Below, piece by piece: positions 48,969 through 57,452 of a stretch of DNA of 64,000 nt. The notes under the pieces are model-generated. The model saw only the letters and a list, made by a program, of their open reading frames with translations. It made no database searches and had not been told where the DNA came from. The stretch's first letter is position 1. The number at the start of each line of letters is the position of its first letter. Made by a program: the position numbers and the translations under genes. This stretch comes from Pseudomonas borbori (GTDB lineage Bacteria > Pseudomonadota > Gammaproteobacteria > Pseudomonadales > Pseudomonadaceae). Where the stretch lies: positions 1-64,000 of the forward strand of contig NZ_FOWX01000005.1 of the NCBI RefSeq assembly GCF_900115555.1, read 5' to 3'.

Positions 48969-51380
48969 CTAGTCGAACAGCACCTTGGCCACATCGCTGT
49001 AGCGTTTGGCGAAGTGCACGCACAGGCCTTCCCTGAGGTAGTCCGGCAGTTCCTCGTAGGAGCCGCGGTTGGCCTCCGGCAGGATCAGCTCGAAGATCTT
49101 CTGCCGGCGTGCGGCTATGACTTTCTCGCGCACCCCGCCGATCGGCAGCACCTGGCCGGTGAGGGTCAGTTCGCCGGTCATGGCCACGCCTTTTTTCGGC
49201 GCCTGGTTGCGCGCGATCGAGAGCAGGGCGCTGGCCATGGTCACCCCGGCGCTGGGGCCGTCCTTGGGCGTGGCGCCTTCGGGCACATGCAGGTGGACGA
49301 AGGCCTGGTCGAAGAAGCCCGGGTCGCCGCCGAACTGTTTCAGGTGCGAGCTGATGTAGCTGTGGGCGATTTCCGCCGACTCCTTCATCACCTCACCCAA
49401 CTGGCCGGTGAGCTTGAAGCCGCGATTGAGGGTGTGGATGCGCGTCGCCTCGATCGGCAGGGTGGCGCCGCCCATGCTGGTCCAGGCCAGGCCGGTGATC
49501 ACGCCGACCCCGGACAGCACCTGTTCGCGGCGGAACGGCGGCATGCCCAGATTGGCCTCCAGATCCTTGGGACCGATCCTGACCTTGCTCGCGGAGTCGT
49601 CGAGCAGCTTGACCACCGCCTTGCGCACCAGCTTGCCGAGCTGCTTCTCCAGCTGGCGTACCCCGGCCTCGCGGGCGTAGCCCTCGATCAGCGCCTTCAG
49701 CGCGGCATCGCTGATGGCCAGGCGATTCTTCGGTACGCCGGCCTTGGCCAACTGCTTGGGCCACAGGTGGCGCTTGGCGATCTGCAGTTTCTCCTCGGCG
49801 ATGTAGCCCGACAGGCGGATCACCTCCATGCGGTCGAGCAGGGGGCCGGGGATCGAGTCCAGGGTGTTGGCGGTGCAGATGAACAGCACCTTGGACAGAT
49901 CCAGGCGCAGATCCAGATAGTGGTCGAGGAATTCGACGTTCTGCTCCGGGTCGAGGGTCTCCAGCAGCGCCGAGGCCGGATCGCCCTGGTAGCTGCTGCT
50001 GAGCTTGTCGATCTCGTCGAGCATGATCACCGGGTTCATTACCTCGACCTCTTTCAGCGCCTGCACCAGCTTGCCGGGCAGGGCACCTATATAGGTGCGG
50101 CGGTGGCCCTTGATCTCCGCCTCGTCGCGCATACCGCCGACGCTGAAACGGTAGAACGGCCGGCCGAGGGATTCGGCGATCGACTTGCCGATGCTGGTCT
50201 TGCCCACGCCGGGCGGGCCGACCAGCAAGACGATGGAGCCGGCGATCTCGCCCTTGAAGGCGCCGACGGCGAGAAACTCGGTGATCCGCTGCTTGATGTC
50301 GTCCATCCCGGCGTGGTGCGCATCGAGCACCTGGCGGGCGTGCTTGAGGTCGAGCTTGTCCTTGCCGAACACGCCCCAGGGCAGCGCGGTGGCCCAGTCC
50401 AGGTAGTTGCGGGTGACCGCGTACTCGGGCGATCCGGTCTCGAGGATCGACAGCTTGCCGAGTTCTTCGTCGATGCGTTTGCGCGCCTGTTCGGGCAGGG
50501 TCTTGCCCGCCAGACGCAGCTCGAACTGCTCGATGTCGGCGCTGCGGTCGTCCTTGCTCAGGCCCAGTTCCTGCTGGATGATCTTCAGCTGTTCCTTGAG
50601 GAAGAACTCGCGCTGGCGGTCGCCGATCTGCCGATTGACCTCCGCCGACAGCTCTTTCTGCAGGCGGCCGACTTCCACTTCCTTGCGCAGCAGCGGCAGG
50701 ACCTTCTCCATGCGCTTGAGCATCGGCACGGTATCCAGCACTTCCTGCAATTCGTTGCCGGGTGCGCTGGTCAGGGCGGCGGCGAAATCGGTCAGCGGCC
50801 CGGGGTCGTTGGGGCTGAAACGGTTCAGGTAGTTCTTCAGCTCTTCGCTGTACAGCGGGTTGAGCGGCAACAGTTCCTTGATCGCATTGATCAGCGCCAT
50901 GCCGTAGGCCTTGACCTCGTCGCGCGGGTCGGCCGGGCTTTTCGGGTAGTCGACTTCCGCCAGGTACGGCGGCTTGCGGCTGAGCCAGCCGCGGATGCAC
51001 ACGCGGGTCAGGCCCTGGGCGACGAATTGCAGTTTGCCGCCTTCCTCGCTGGCATGATGGACCCGCACCAGGGTGCCGTGCTTGGGCAGGCTGTCGGGGT
51101 CGAAGCCGGCGCCGTCAACCGGCGGACTGTCCATGTAGAACAGTGCCAGGCACTTGTGCGCGGTATTGGCGACGCGCTCCAGGGTCTTGCCCCAGGGGTC
51201 CTGGTTGACGATGACCGGCAGCACCTGGGCGGGGAAGAAGGGGCGGTTGTGGATCGGGATCACATACAGCTTGTCCGGCAACTGCTGATCGGGCAACGCC
51301 AGGCCATGGCTGCCATGACGCTCCTGGTCGGTTTCGCGGGCTTGGTCTGCGAGGATTTCGATGTCCTGTGGCTCGTTCAT
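48969..51380 (-). CDS. ATP-dependent protease Lon (second, AsrA-like type)
   Basis: An 803-aa Lon family protease: an N-terminal LON substrate domain (~38-240: LYVIPIHNRPFFPAQVLPVI), AAA+ domain with Walker A GPPGVGKTS (388-396) and Walker B VIMLDEIDKL, and a C-terminal protease domain with the Ser710-Lys753 dyad (PKDGPSAGV, GGVREKVI). The start at 51380 (MNEPQDIEIL) is chosen because the upstream in-frame sequence is antisense of another gene. A long acidic N-terminus before LON and the icp neighbour suggest the AsrA-type Lon of pseudomonads, linked to heat-shock induction, rather than the main clpX-linked Lon. Confidence 0.92.
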   Translation of the reverse strand: MNEPQDIEILADQARETDQERHGSHGLALPDQQLPDKLYVIPIHNRPFFPAQVLPVIVNQDPWGKTLERVANTAHKCLALFYMDSPPVDGAGFDPDSLPKHGTLVRVHHASEEGGKLQFVAQGLTRVCIRGWLSRKPPYLAEVDYPKSPADPRDEVKAYGMALINAIKELLPLNPLYSEELKNYLNRFSPNDPGPLTDFAAALTSAPGNELQEVLDTVPMLKRMEKVLPLLRKEVEVGRLQKELSAEVNRQIGDRQREFFLKEQLKIIQQELGLSKDDRSADIEQFELRLAGKTLPEQARKRIDEELGKLSILETGSPEYAVTRNYLDWATALPWGVFGKDKLDLKHARQVLDAHHAGMDDIKQRITEFLAVGAFKGEIAGSIVLLVGPPGVGKTSIGKSIAESLGRPFYRFSVGGMRDEAEIKGHRRTYIGALPGKLVQALKEVEVMNPVIMLDEIDKLSSSYQGDPASALLETLDPEQNVEFLDHYLDLRLDLSKVLFICTANTLDSIPGPLLDRMEVIRLSGYIAEEKLQIAKRHLWPKQLAKAGVPKNRLAISDAALKALIEGYAREAGVRQLEKQLGKLVRKAVVKLLDDSASKVRIGPKDLEANLGMPPFRREQVLSGVGVITGLAWTSMGGATLPIEATRIHTLNRGFKLTGQLGEVMKESAEIAHSYISSHLKQFGGDPGFFDQAFVHLHVPEGATPKDGPSAGVTMASALLSIARNQAPKKGVAMTGELTLTGQVLPIGGVREKVIAARRQKIFELILPEANRGSYEELPDYLREGLCVHFAKRYSDVAKVLFD

Positions 51381-51442
51381 GCGGCGCCTGTCTGGTGGTT
51401 GCACGTTAGGTGCTACATGGGGCGCTGCCAGGGTTTTTTCAA

Positions 51443-52159
51443 TCAGATGCTGGTAATGCGCATTTTCAGGGCATGTTGCAAGTCGCGCAGATGGGCATCG
51501 ATCAGTGGGGTGATCAGGCTGAAGCAGTCGTGAGGTGCCAGGCGCACTGGGCTCGCCTCTAGCAGTTCCACTTCCAGGCGTTGCAGCAGGCTGCGTAGCG
51601 GCTCGCCTTGGGCCGCGTTGTCGAGGCGCTGGCAGAGCGTGCGTATCTGCATGTGCAGGCCCGCTGGACAGCGGCTGTAGTTGGCGGCGCGTACTGCCAG
51701 GCCGCGCAGGCGCGCGAGCTCCTCCAGATTGCGGCAGGCTGGCTCCAGGCCTTGCAGCTCGGGCGTGTCGTGCAGGCACAAGCGTGCTTCGAGTTGGGCG
51801 ACGACCGCCAGCAAGGCCTCGATCATCCGGCCGTGGGCCTCGAAGTCGGCTGGATTGCGCCGCAGTTGTGGCCAGTCCTGCTGCAGTGGCGCCAGTTGCA
51901 GACTGTGGCCTGGCCAGTTCAGCCAGAGCTGGTCGAGCTGACGGGCCAGGGCATTGCGCTGGCTGACACTGACGATGTCCTGCTGCGCCCCCAGACCGCG
52001 ATGCTTCTGCAAGGTCTGCAGCAATTCAAGGGTGCGCAGCAGGGTGGCGCCTTCGAGCCGGGTGATTGCCTGCCGATGGCGCCGACTGGCGCGGCGGGTG
52101 AGCCACTGGCCAAGCAGGACAAGAGCTGCGGCCAAGGCCAGGGCAATGCTGAGTTCCAT
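51443..52159 (-). CDS. membrane-anchored helical protein (NIT-like sensor fold)
   Basis: A 238-aa protein with an N-terminal membrane helix (MELSIALALAAALVLLGQWL) followed by a cytoplasmic, Leu/Gln/Arg-rich helical domain. The pattern LRTLELLQTLQKHRGLGAQQ resembles the first helix of nitrate/nitrite-sensing (NIT) domains, which often contain LQ-x-ERG; this is inference. A GAGGAG SD supports the ATG at 52159. No output domain is present. It is on the same strand as lon, 62 bases upstream of it. Confidence 0.65.
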   Translation of the reverse strand: MELSIALALAAALVLLGQWLTRRASRRHRQAITRLEGATLLRTLELLQTLQKHRGLGAQQDIVSVSQRNALARQLDQLWLNWPGHSLQLAPLQQDWPQLRRNPADFEAHGRMIEALLAVVAQLEARLCLHDTPELQGLEPACRNLEELARLRGLAVRAANYSRCPAGLHMQIRTLCQRLDNAAQGEPLRSLLQRLEVELLEASPVRLAPHDCFSLITPLIDAHLRDLQHALKMRITSI

Positions 52160-52408
52160 TGGTCGACTCCTCGGATCGGCAGATAGGGGGGCTGCTCATC
52201 ACGCTGGTATAAGCAACACTCCTGCCAGTTGAAGAGAACTTCGGCTTGGCCGGGGTCCAGCGCGGCCGCCGTCAGCGCTTTCTGCTTCATGGTTGTGCGT
52301 GCGCCCTTTTTCCAAGGCCGTTTTGGTGCGTCGACGGTAGGGCTCCAGGTGGCTGTTGCAACGTGCGGGACGGCCGCTGCCGCTGGTCGCCGGGGATGAC
52401 GGCGGCCC

Positions 52409-53209
52409 ATGCAACTGGTTAAAGTGCCAGCACACGTCCGCGGAATTGTCGTTGCAATGCTCAAAGCGCGCCTGCTGCGCCTGGATGACCAGGCCCACGA
52501 ACACACCCACGATCACCACCAGTTGGTGCTGTCGCTGACCGGTCGTGCGGAGTTCGAGGTCAACGGCCGTGGTGGCGAGGTATGCCGCATGCGCGCCTGC
52601 CTGGTGCCGGGCGATGCCGATCACCAGTTTGCCGGCATGGGCGACAACCGCATGCTGATCATCGACCTGGATGAGCAGGGCACCTCCAGCGAAGACCTGG
52701 CCCTGCTTACCCATCTGTTCGAGACGCCGCGTTACCCGCAGCTGGATGCCGACTTCCAGAACCTGCTGAGCTATGCCGGTGCCGAACTGGAACGCTACGG
52801 CAGCGACCCGCTGCTGGCGCGCGCCCTCGGCGGCGTGCTGCTGCGCGCGCTGCACCTGCGCCTGTTCGGCGAGCAACCCGGTCGGGTGCCGGGAACGCTC
52901 GACCTGGAGCGGCTGGATGGCTACATCGTCGAGCACCTGGCGCGGCGCATCAGCGTCGCCGAACTGGCCCAGGTCGCCTGCCTCAGCCCGAGCCACTTTC
53001 ATGCGCAGTTCAAGGACAGCGTCGGCCTGACCCCTCATCAATACCTGCTGAAAACCCGCCTCGACAGCGCTTCGCGCTTGTTGCGCGAGAGCGGCCTGCC
53101 GTTGATCCGCATCGCCGAAGAATGCGGCTTCTCCAGCCAGAGCGCGCTGACCACCGCCATGCGCCGTTACCTCGGCCTGACCCCCAAGCGCCTGCGCGGC
53201 GCTCAATAG
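52409..53209 (+). CDS. AraC-family regulator (PruR-like)
   Basis: A 266-aa transcription factor: an N-terminal cupin-type effector domain (HEHTHDHHQLVLSLTGRAEFEV with a His-rich segment that could bind a metal or ligand) and a C-terminal pair of HTH motifs (RRISVAELAQVACLSPSHFH, and PLIRIAEECGFSSQSALTTAMRR). In some pseudomonads a PruR activator of proline utilisation lies next to this icp-lon region. Proline genes putA/putP are not in the window, so the regulon is not shown by context. An in-frame ATG at 52457 could be the true start, giving 250 aa. Confidence 0.75.
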   Translation: MQLVKVPAHVRGIVVAMLKARLLRLDDQAHEHTHDHHQLVLSLTGRAEFEVNGRGGEVCRMRACLVPGDADHQFAGMGDNRMLIIDLDEQGTSSEDLALLTHLFETPRYPQLDADFQNLLSYAGAELERYGSDPLLARALGGVLLRALHLRLFGEQPGRVPGTLDLERLDGYIVEHLARRISVAELAQVACLSPSHFHAQFKDSVGLTPHQYLLKTRLDSASRLLRESGLPLIRIAEECGFSSQSALTTAMRRYLGLTPKRLRGAQ

Positions 53210-53429
53210 CGCCGCAGTCCTATATTTGTCTGCGGGGGCTGGTCAGGCCGCCCGCCAACGCTGTACCGCGCCTGCAATTGTCAGCAGCCTGCTAGGCTTG
53301 TCGACATGCAATTCATGATGCGGGTATGCCTATTGCGCTGCGCTTGGCGCCGAGCATGAGTGATCAGCATGAGCAGATGCCTTCTTGATCCGCGCCGCTC
53401 CGTCGAGTGTCCGTGGCGAGCGATGCCTG

Positions 53430-55772
53430 ATGCTGCCCGGTAGTTTTCGCACGCGCATCGCCAGTGTGGTGATCCTGCTGCTACTGCTGGTGATCGGCGC
53501 GCTGTATTTCGCCGTGCAGGCCGCCACCGATGCGGCCGTGCGCAGCCAGACCGGCGAGCAGCTGGACGCCGGGGCGCGGGTCTTCGGCCACCTGCTCGAT
53601 AGGCGTGGCCGGCAGTTGCACGGTGCGGTGCAAGTACTGGCCGCCGATCCCGGCCTCAAGACGGCGCTGGCCAGTGGCGATAGCGAGGCCATTCGCGCGG
53701 TGCTGGCCAGCCATGGCGCGCAGGTCGATGCCGGCGCGGTTATGCTGCTTGACCTCGATGGCCGTCTTGCGCTGAGCACCGAGCGGCAGATCGACGGGCA
53801 GACCGCCAGGCGCTTGAGTAGCCGGCTGGTGGCGGGGCAGGGCGCGGGCGTGTCGAGTGTCCTGATGCCGGTTGCCGGCGGGATTTACCTGCTGGCCCAG
53901 GCTGCGGTCGCCGCCCCTCTGCCGGTGGGCTGGGTGCTGATGGGCGTTCGGCTGGATCAAGCCCTGGTGCGCGAGCTGGGCGAACTGACCCTGCTCGAAT
54001 TGACCCTGTTCGCCCGCCAGGAGGGGGTGCCGGTGGTCTGGGTCAGCAGTCAGCCGGTCTCCCCCCGGGGGGGGGCGCAGGCCGACCTGGCGCTTGAGCA
54101 CGGTGCGGCCGGCGACCTGCGGCGGATCGGCACAGAGCGCTATCTTGAGCGGCGCCTGGTACTTGCCAGGGGCGATGATTTTCAGGTCGAGGCGCGCTTG
54201 TACAAGTCCCTGAGTCCGGCGCAGCGGGCTTTTGCTCCGCTCGACTGGCATATCCTGGCGATCGCCCTGAGCGCCCTGCTGGCCGCGCTGGGCAGTGCTC
54301 TGCTGCTGGCGCGCACTGTCTCGCAGCCGTTGCGGCATTTGGCCGCCGCGGCCGAGCGGGTCGGCCAGGGCGATTACCAGGTGCCGCTCGAGCTGCATCG
54401 CAGCGATGAACTGGACGGCCTGGCCAAGGCGTTTCACGCCATGCAGCAGGGTATTGCCGAGCGTGAGCGGCAACTGGCGCACAACGCCCTGCATGATGCG
54501 CTGACCGGCCTGCCCAATCGCGTCCTGGCGCAGGAGTGGCTCGGCAGTGCGATTGCTGCCGGGCGACCTACGGCGTTGCTGTATGTGGGGGTCGGCAACT
54601 TGCGTGCGCTCAACGACAGCTGCGGGCCAGGTTCCAGCGACCTGGCCCTGCAGCAACTCAGCCAACGCCTGCAAGCCAGCCTGCGCCCCGGCGACAGCCT
54701 GGCTCAGCTGATGACCAGCGAGCTGCTGCTGTTGCTGGAAAACAGCGATGGCGACAGTGCGGTAGCGGTCGGCGACCGCTTGCAGCAATTGCTCAGCCAG
54801 CCCTTGCGCATCGGCAATCAGGAGGTCGTGCTGGATTGTTGTGTCGGCATCGCCACCTACCCGGCCGATGGCGAAACCCCGGATGACCTGCTGCGCCGCG
54901 CCAGCATCGCCATGCAGGACGCCGCGCAACTGCCCGGGCGCCTGCAGATGTACGAGGTGGGTCGCGACGCCGCGCACCAGCGGCAGATCGGCCTGATCCG
55001 CGACCTGCGCCTGGCCCCCGCTAACGCCGAACTGCTGCTGCATTACCAGCCCAAGCTGGATATCGCCGCCGGCCAGGTGCGTCAGGCCGAAGCCCTGCTG
55101 CGCTGGCGGCATCCGCAACTGGGCATGATCGCGCCAGGCGAGTTCATTCCCCTGGCCGAGCGTACCGGCAGTATCCAGAGTCTCACCGCTTGGATGCTCG
55201 AAGAGTCCCTGCGTCAGTTGCGCGAGTGGAATGGCCGCGGTCTGCGCATGCAGCTGTCGCTGAATATCTCCACCGAGGATCTGGTCGATGCCAAGCTGCC
55301 GACCCGCGTCGAGCAGCTGCTGATGCGCTATCGGGTGCCGGCCGAACAACTGATTTTCGAGATCACCGAGAGCGGAGTGATGGTCCAGCCCGAGTTGGCG
55401 TTGCAGGTGCTGCATGAGCTGCGCGAGCTCGGCATCAGCCTGTCGGTGGACGATTTCGGCACCGGCTACTCCTCGCTGACCCAGCTCAAGCGTATGCCGG
55501 TGCAGGAGCTGAAAATTGACCAGTCCTTTATCTGCGATCTCGACGACGCCAGCGAAGACGCGGTGATCGTCCGCTCGACCATCGAGATGAGCCACAGCCT
55601 GGGACTCAAGGTGGTCGCCGAGGGCGTCGAACTGGCGTGCAGCCTGCGTCTACTTGAACATTGGCAATGCGACTACGCCCAGGGACACCTGATCAGCCGA
55701 CCGCTGCCGGCCGAGGCTTTCGAGGCCTGGATCGCCCAACCGCTGAAGGCTCCCGTGCTGAAAACGTCCTGA
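53430..55772 (+). CDS. c-di-GMP phosphodiesterase: sensor-HAMP-degenerate GGDEF-EAL
   Basis: A 780-aa membrane protein: one helix near the N-terminus (IASVVILLLLLVIGALYFAV), a periplasmic sensor of ~230 residues, a second helix (ILAIALSALLAALGSALLLA), HAMP (VSQPLRHLAAAAERVGQGDY), then a GGDEF-like domain whose active loop reads MTSEL in place of GGDEF, so synthesis is unlikely. The EAL domain is intact: QAEALLRW, DDFGTGYSSL, LKIDQSFI. The role is c-di-GMP breakdown. A run of nine G at 54067-54075 (codons for Arg-Gly-Gly-Ala) is a slippage-prone tract inside the sensor. An in-frame ATG at 53385 is less likely. Confidence 0.85.
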   Translation: MLPGSFRTRIASVVILLLLLVIGALYFAVQAATDAAVRSQTGEQLDAGARVFGHLLDRRGRQLHGAVQVLAADPGLKTALASGDSEAIRAVLASHGAQVDAGAVMLLDLDGRLALSTERQIDGQTARRLSSRLVAGQGAGVSSVLMPVAGGIYLLAQAAVAAPLPVGWVLMGVRLDQALVRELGELTLLELTLFARQEGVPVVWVSSQPVSPRGGAQADLALEHGAAGDLRRIGTERYLERRLVLARGDDFQVEARLYKSLSPAQRAFAPLDWHILAIALSALLAALGSALLLARTVSQPLRHLAAAAERVGQGDYQVPLELHRSDELDGLAKAFHAMQQGIAERERQLAHNALHDALTGLPNRVLAQEWLGSAIAAGRPTALLYVGVGNLRALNDSCGPGSSDLALQQLSQRLQASLRPGDSLAQLMTSELLLLLENSDGDSAVAVGDRLQQLLSQPLRIGNQEVVLDCCVGIATYPADGETPDDLLRRASIAMQDAAQLPGRLQMYEVGRDAAHQRQIGLIRDLRLAPANAELLLHYQPKLDIAAGQVRQAEALLRWRHPQLGMIAPGEFIPLAERTGSIQSLTAWMLEESLRQLREWNGRGLRMQLSLNISTEDLVDAKLPTRVEQLLMRYRVPAEQLIFEITESGVMVQPELALQVLHELRELGISLSVDDFGTGYSSLTQLKRMPVQELKIDQSFICDLDDASEDAVIVRSTIEMSHSLGLKVVAEGVELACSLRLLEHWQCDYAQGHLISRPLPAEAFEAWIAQPLKAPVLKTS

Positions 55773-56373
55773 GCTGACGCCACCCGGCCAGCCGCTTCTC
55801 CTTGTTCGTGCATCAGGCCGCAGATGCACGCGTAGGAGCGGGCCACGTCCGCGAAGCTTGTCCGCACGTCTGCCCGCAGATGCGCATGGAGGAGCGGGCC
55901 ATGCCCGCGAAACCAGACGACCCGGTAATTGACCCGTTGATCGCTCCACCTCGAGGCATCGAACCGTCCGTGTGTGCATGCAGCCCGACACGCTCTGCGT
56001 CTCAGTCCGGCCCGCAGGCGCTTTGCCTTGGCTCGGGCGGTGCTCTGAACTATGCTCGGCAAATCCAAGGGAATGCCAGCCAACCCCGCCAATCCGGCCA
56101 GGACCGCCGTTACTCCCTGTCTTTCTTGTCATGCAGTCGCCAGCCTCGTTGTGCGCAGGGGAGGGCGGTAGCGTGTCGGTCGCAGTCAAGAATCCAGCAC
56201 CAGTAGCTTTTCTTGATCCGAATACTGCAATGACGCCGCCGCATCTGCTCGCGTAGACGAGGTTTTAGGTAGAGCTGTCCATGCCGCACCTCGGGTGCTG
56301 TGTTTCTACACAGCGCTAATGGTGGGGCGGAATGCGGAAGTCAAGCGAACACAGGCAGAAACCCGTTGTACTG
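55773..56373. other. intergenic region left of the cassette array, no gene supported
   Basis: No convincing gene. It contains two REP-like units (55820-55911) and then unique sequence. No frame resembling an integron integrase (tyrosine recombinase) was found here on either strand, which matters because intI would be expected at this end, divergent from the cassettes. Confidence 0.5.
55820..55911. repeat. tandem REP-like units
   Basis: Two related blocks about 56 bases apart: GTAGGAGCGGGCCACGTCCG (55832 on) and GGAGGAGCGGGCCATGCCCG (55888 on). Both are preceded by CGCAGATGC. They share the GGAGCGGGCC core with the REP pair at 34709. Confidence 0.65.
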
Positions 56374-56383
56374 GTATAACAGG

Positions 56384-56411
56384 TTGATCTGTAATGGTTT
56401 TCAGGTATTAA
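56384..56411 (+). promoter_or_regulatory. possible promoter driving the cassette array (Pc-like)
   Basis: TTGATC (56384-56389), 16-base spacer, TATTAA (56406-56411) in AT-rich sequence ~90 bases before the first cassette gene. Each hexamer matches the consensus at 4 of 6 bases, so this is only a candidate. Confidence 0.35.
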
Positions 56412-56503
56412 GATTCCAGGATAGTGTGTGCTTATACCGAATCCACTAGCATCGGATTAACGAAGAATTCCATCTAATCACTGTTATGCGCTAAGGAGAA
56501 TTC

Positions 56504-57349
56504 ATGGCTGCCGCTGATACCGAATATGAAAAACTCGCCAAAGAGGTTTATGACGAGATTCTCCAAGCAGAAGGCTTCGATACCATTGAAGTTAAACACA
56601 ACACCAATATTGAAGGTAAATCAGGCCAAAAACATCAAATAGATGTTTTTTGGGAGTTTAGCATTGCAGGCATGACACACCGAGTTGCTGTTGAGTGTAA
56701 AAACTACACATCTCCCGTATCCGTTGGGAAGATAAGGGATTTTTCGGCAGCTCTCGATGATATTGGAAATATTCAGGGTATTTTCATTACCAAAACTGGT
56801 TATCAAGCAGGTGCCAAAAAATTTGCCAACTACAAAGGCATCGAGCTTAAACACCTAAGAGAACCTACTGAGGCAGACCTAAAAAGCTTTGGCCCACCAC
56901 CAAGCCTGAATATTCGAGGGAATATCTATTATCTTTCTAACATAATTCCCGATATCAAGTTCAATTTCCCTTGGGTCATCCAGAATACACAAATGAAAGA
57001 AGGCGATCCGTTCGAAATGGCCGCGTTAAACTGCGATATAAAAATCGTCGACGAAAATGGTTTGACGCTAAAAACATTTCATGACCTTGAAAAAGAACTC
57101 CCCAGCGAATTCAAGGAAGAGTTTGGAAAGCACCACATCTTCAAATTCACGAATGAGTATTTGGCTTGGCCGAACGCCCACTATGAAAAATTAAAACTTG
57201 AACACATCGCATTCCAGTACGATGTTTTGCATACCAAAACCTTTACCACCTTCGAAGGACGCTGGGCAGCAAAGGCCGTGCTTGAAGACATTAAGTCCGG
57301 AGCAATTCACCTTCATAAAAAAGAAGGCTACCTTGGCGTTATCGCATAA
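56504..57349 (+). CDS. Mrr-like PD-(D/E)xK nuclease in integron cassette
   Basis: A 281-aa protein. The N-terminal ~110 residues have a restriction-endonuclease fold signature: helix YEKLAKEVYDEILQAEGFDTIEVK, catalytic Asp47 in GQKHQIDVFWEF, and E64-x-K66 in HRVAVECKNYTSPV, the Mrr-type PD-(D/E)xK core. The C-terminal part (~130-281) is unassigned. Mrr-like nucleases cut modified or foreign DNA, so a defence role is plausible. The SD AAGGAG precedes the ATG at 56504. The stop codon TAA lies inside the attC R'' box, as usual for cassette genes. The fragment is AT-rich, consistent with transfer. Confidence 0.8.
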   Translation: MAAADTEYEKLAKEVYDEILQAEGFDTIEVKHNTNIEGKSGQKHQIDVFWEFSIAGMTHRVAVECKNYTSPVSVGKIRDFSAALDDIGNIQGIFITKTGYQAGAKKFANYKGIELKHLREPTEADLKSFGPPPSLNIRGNIYYLSNIIPDIKFNFPWVIQNTQMKEGDPFEMAALNCDIKIVDENGLTLKTFHDLEKELPSEFKEEFGKHHIFKFTNEYLAWPNAHYEKLKLEHIAFQYDVLHTKTFTTFEGRWAAKAVLEDIKSGAIHLHKKEGYLGVIA

Positions 57350-57420
57350 CAATGCGCTCAAATCGTTCGCTTCGCTCACTGGGACCGGCTAAAGCCGGCC
57401 CCTTAGCTTAATCGTTAGCT
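57344..57420 (+). other. attC site 1
   Basis: R'' GCATAAC (57344-57350) and R' GTTAGCT (57414-57420). L'' GCTCAA pairs with TTAGC near the R' side leaving one extra C on the top strand, that is, an extrahelical G on the bottom strand. A central GGCCGGCTTTAGCCGG-type hairpin and the motif TTCGCTTCGCTCACT shared with attC3 lie between. Confidence 0.85.
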
Positions 57421-57452
57421 TCCAAGCTTGCCCCAAACATAAAGGCAGCCAA

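Noticed and set aside
49014..51533. 839-residue plus-strand frame opposite lon
   Set aside because: It is an antisense shadow. The minus-strand frame has complete LON, AAA+ and Ser-Lys protease motifs.
52160..52290. Small minus-strand gene starting at 52290 (MKQKALTAAALDPGQAEVLF)
   Set aside because: The first ~45 residues look protein-like, but the frame runs on into the well-supported 51443-52159 gene in another frame without a stop, so it is not a credible separate gene.
55802..56256. Genes or an integrase remnant left of the cassette array
   Set aside because: Open frames here overlap REP units, lack starts with SD sequences and show no tyrosine-recombinase motifs.
56142..56280. CRISPR array in the AT-rich region
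   Set aside because: No direct repeats with regular spacing were seen; the only repeats are attC and REP-like elements.
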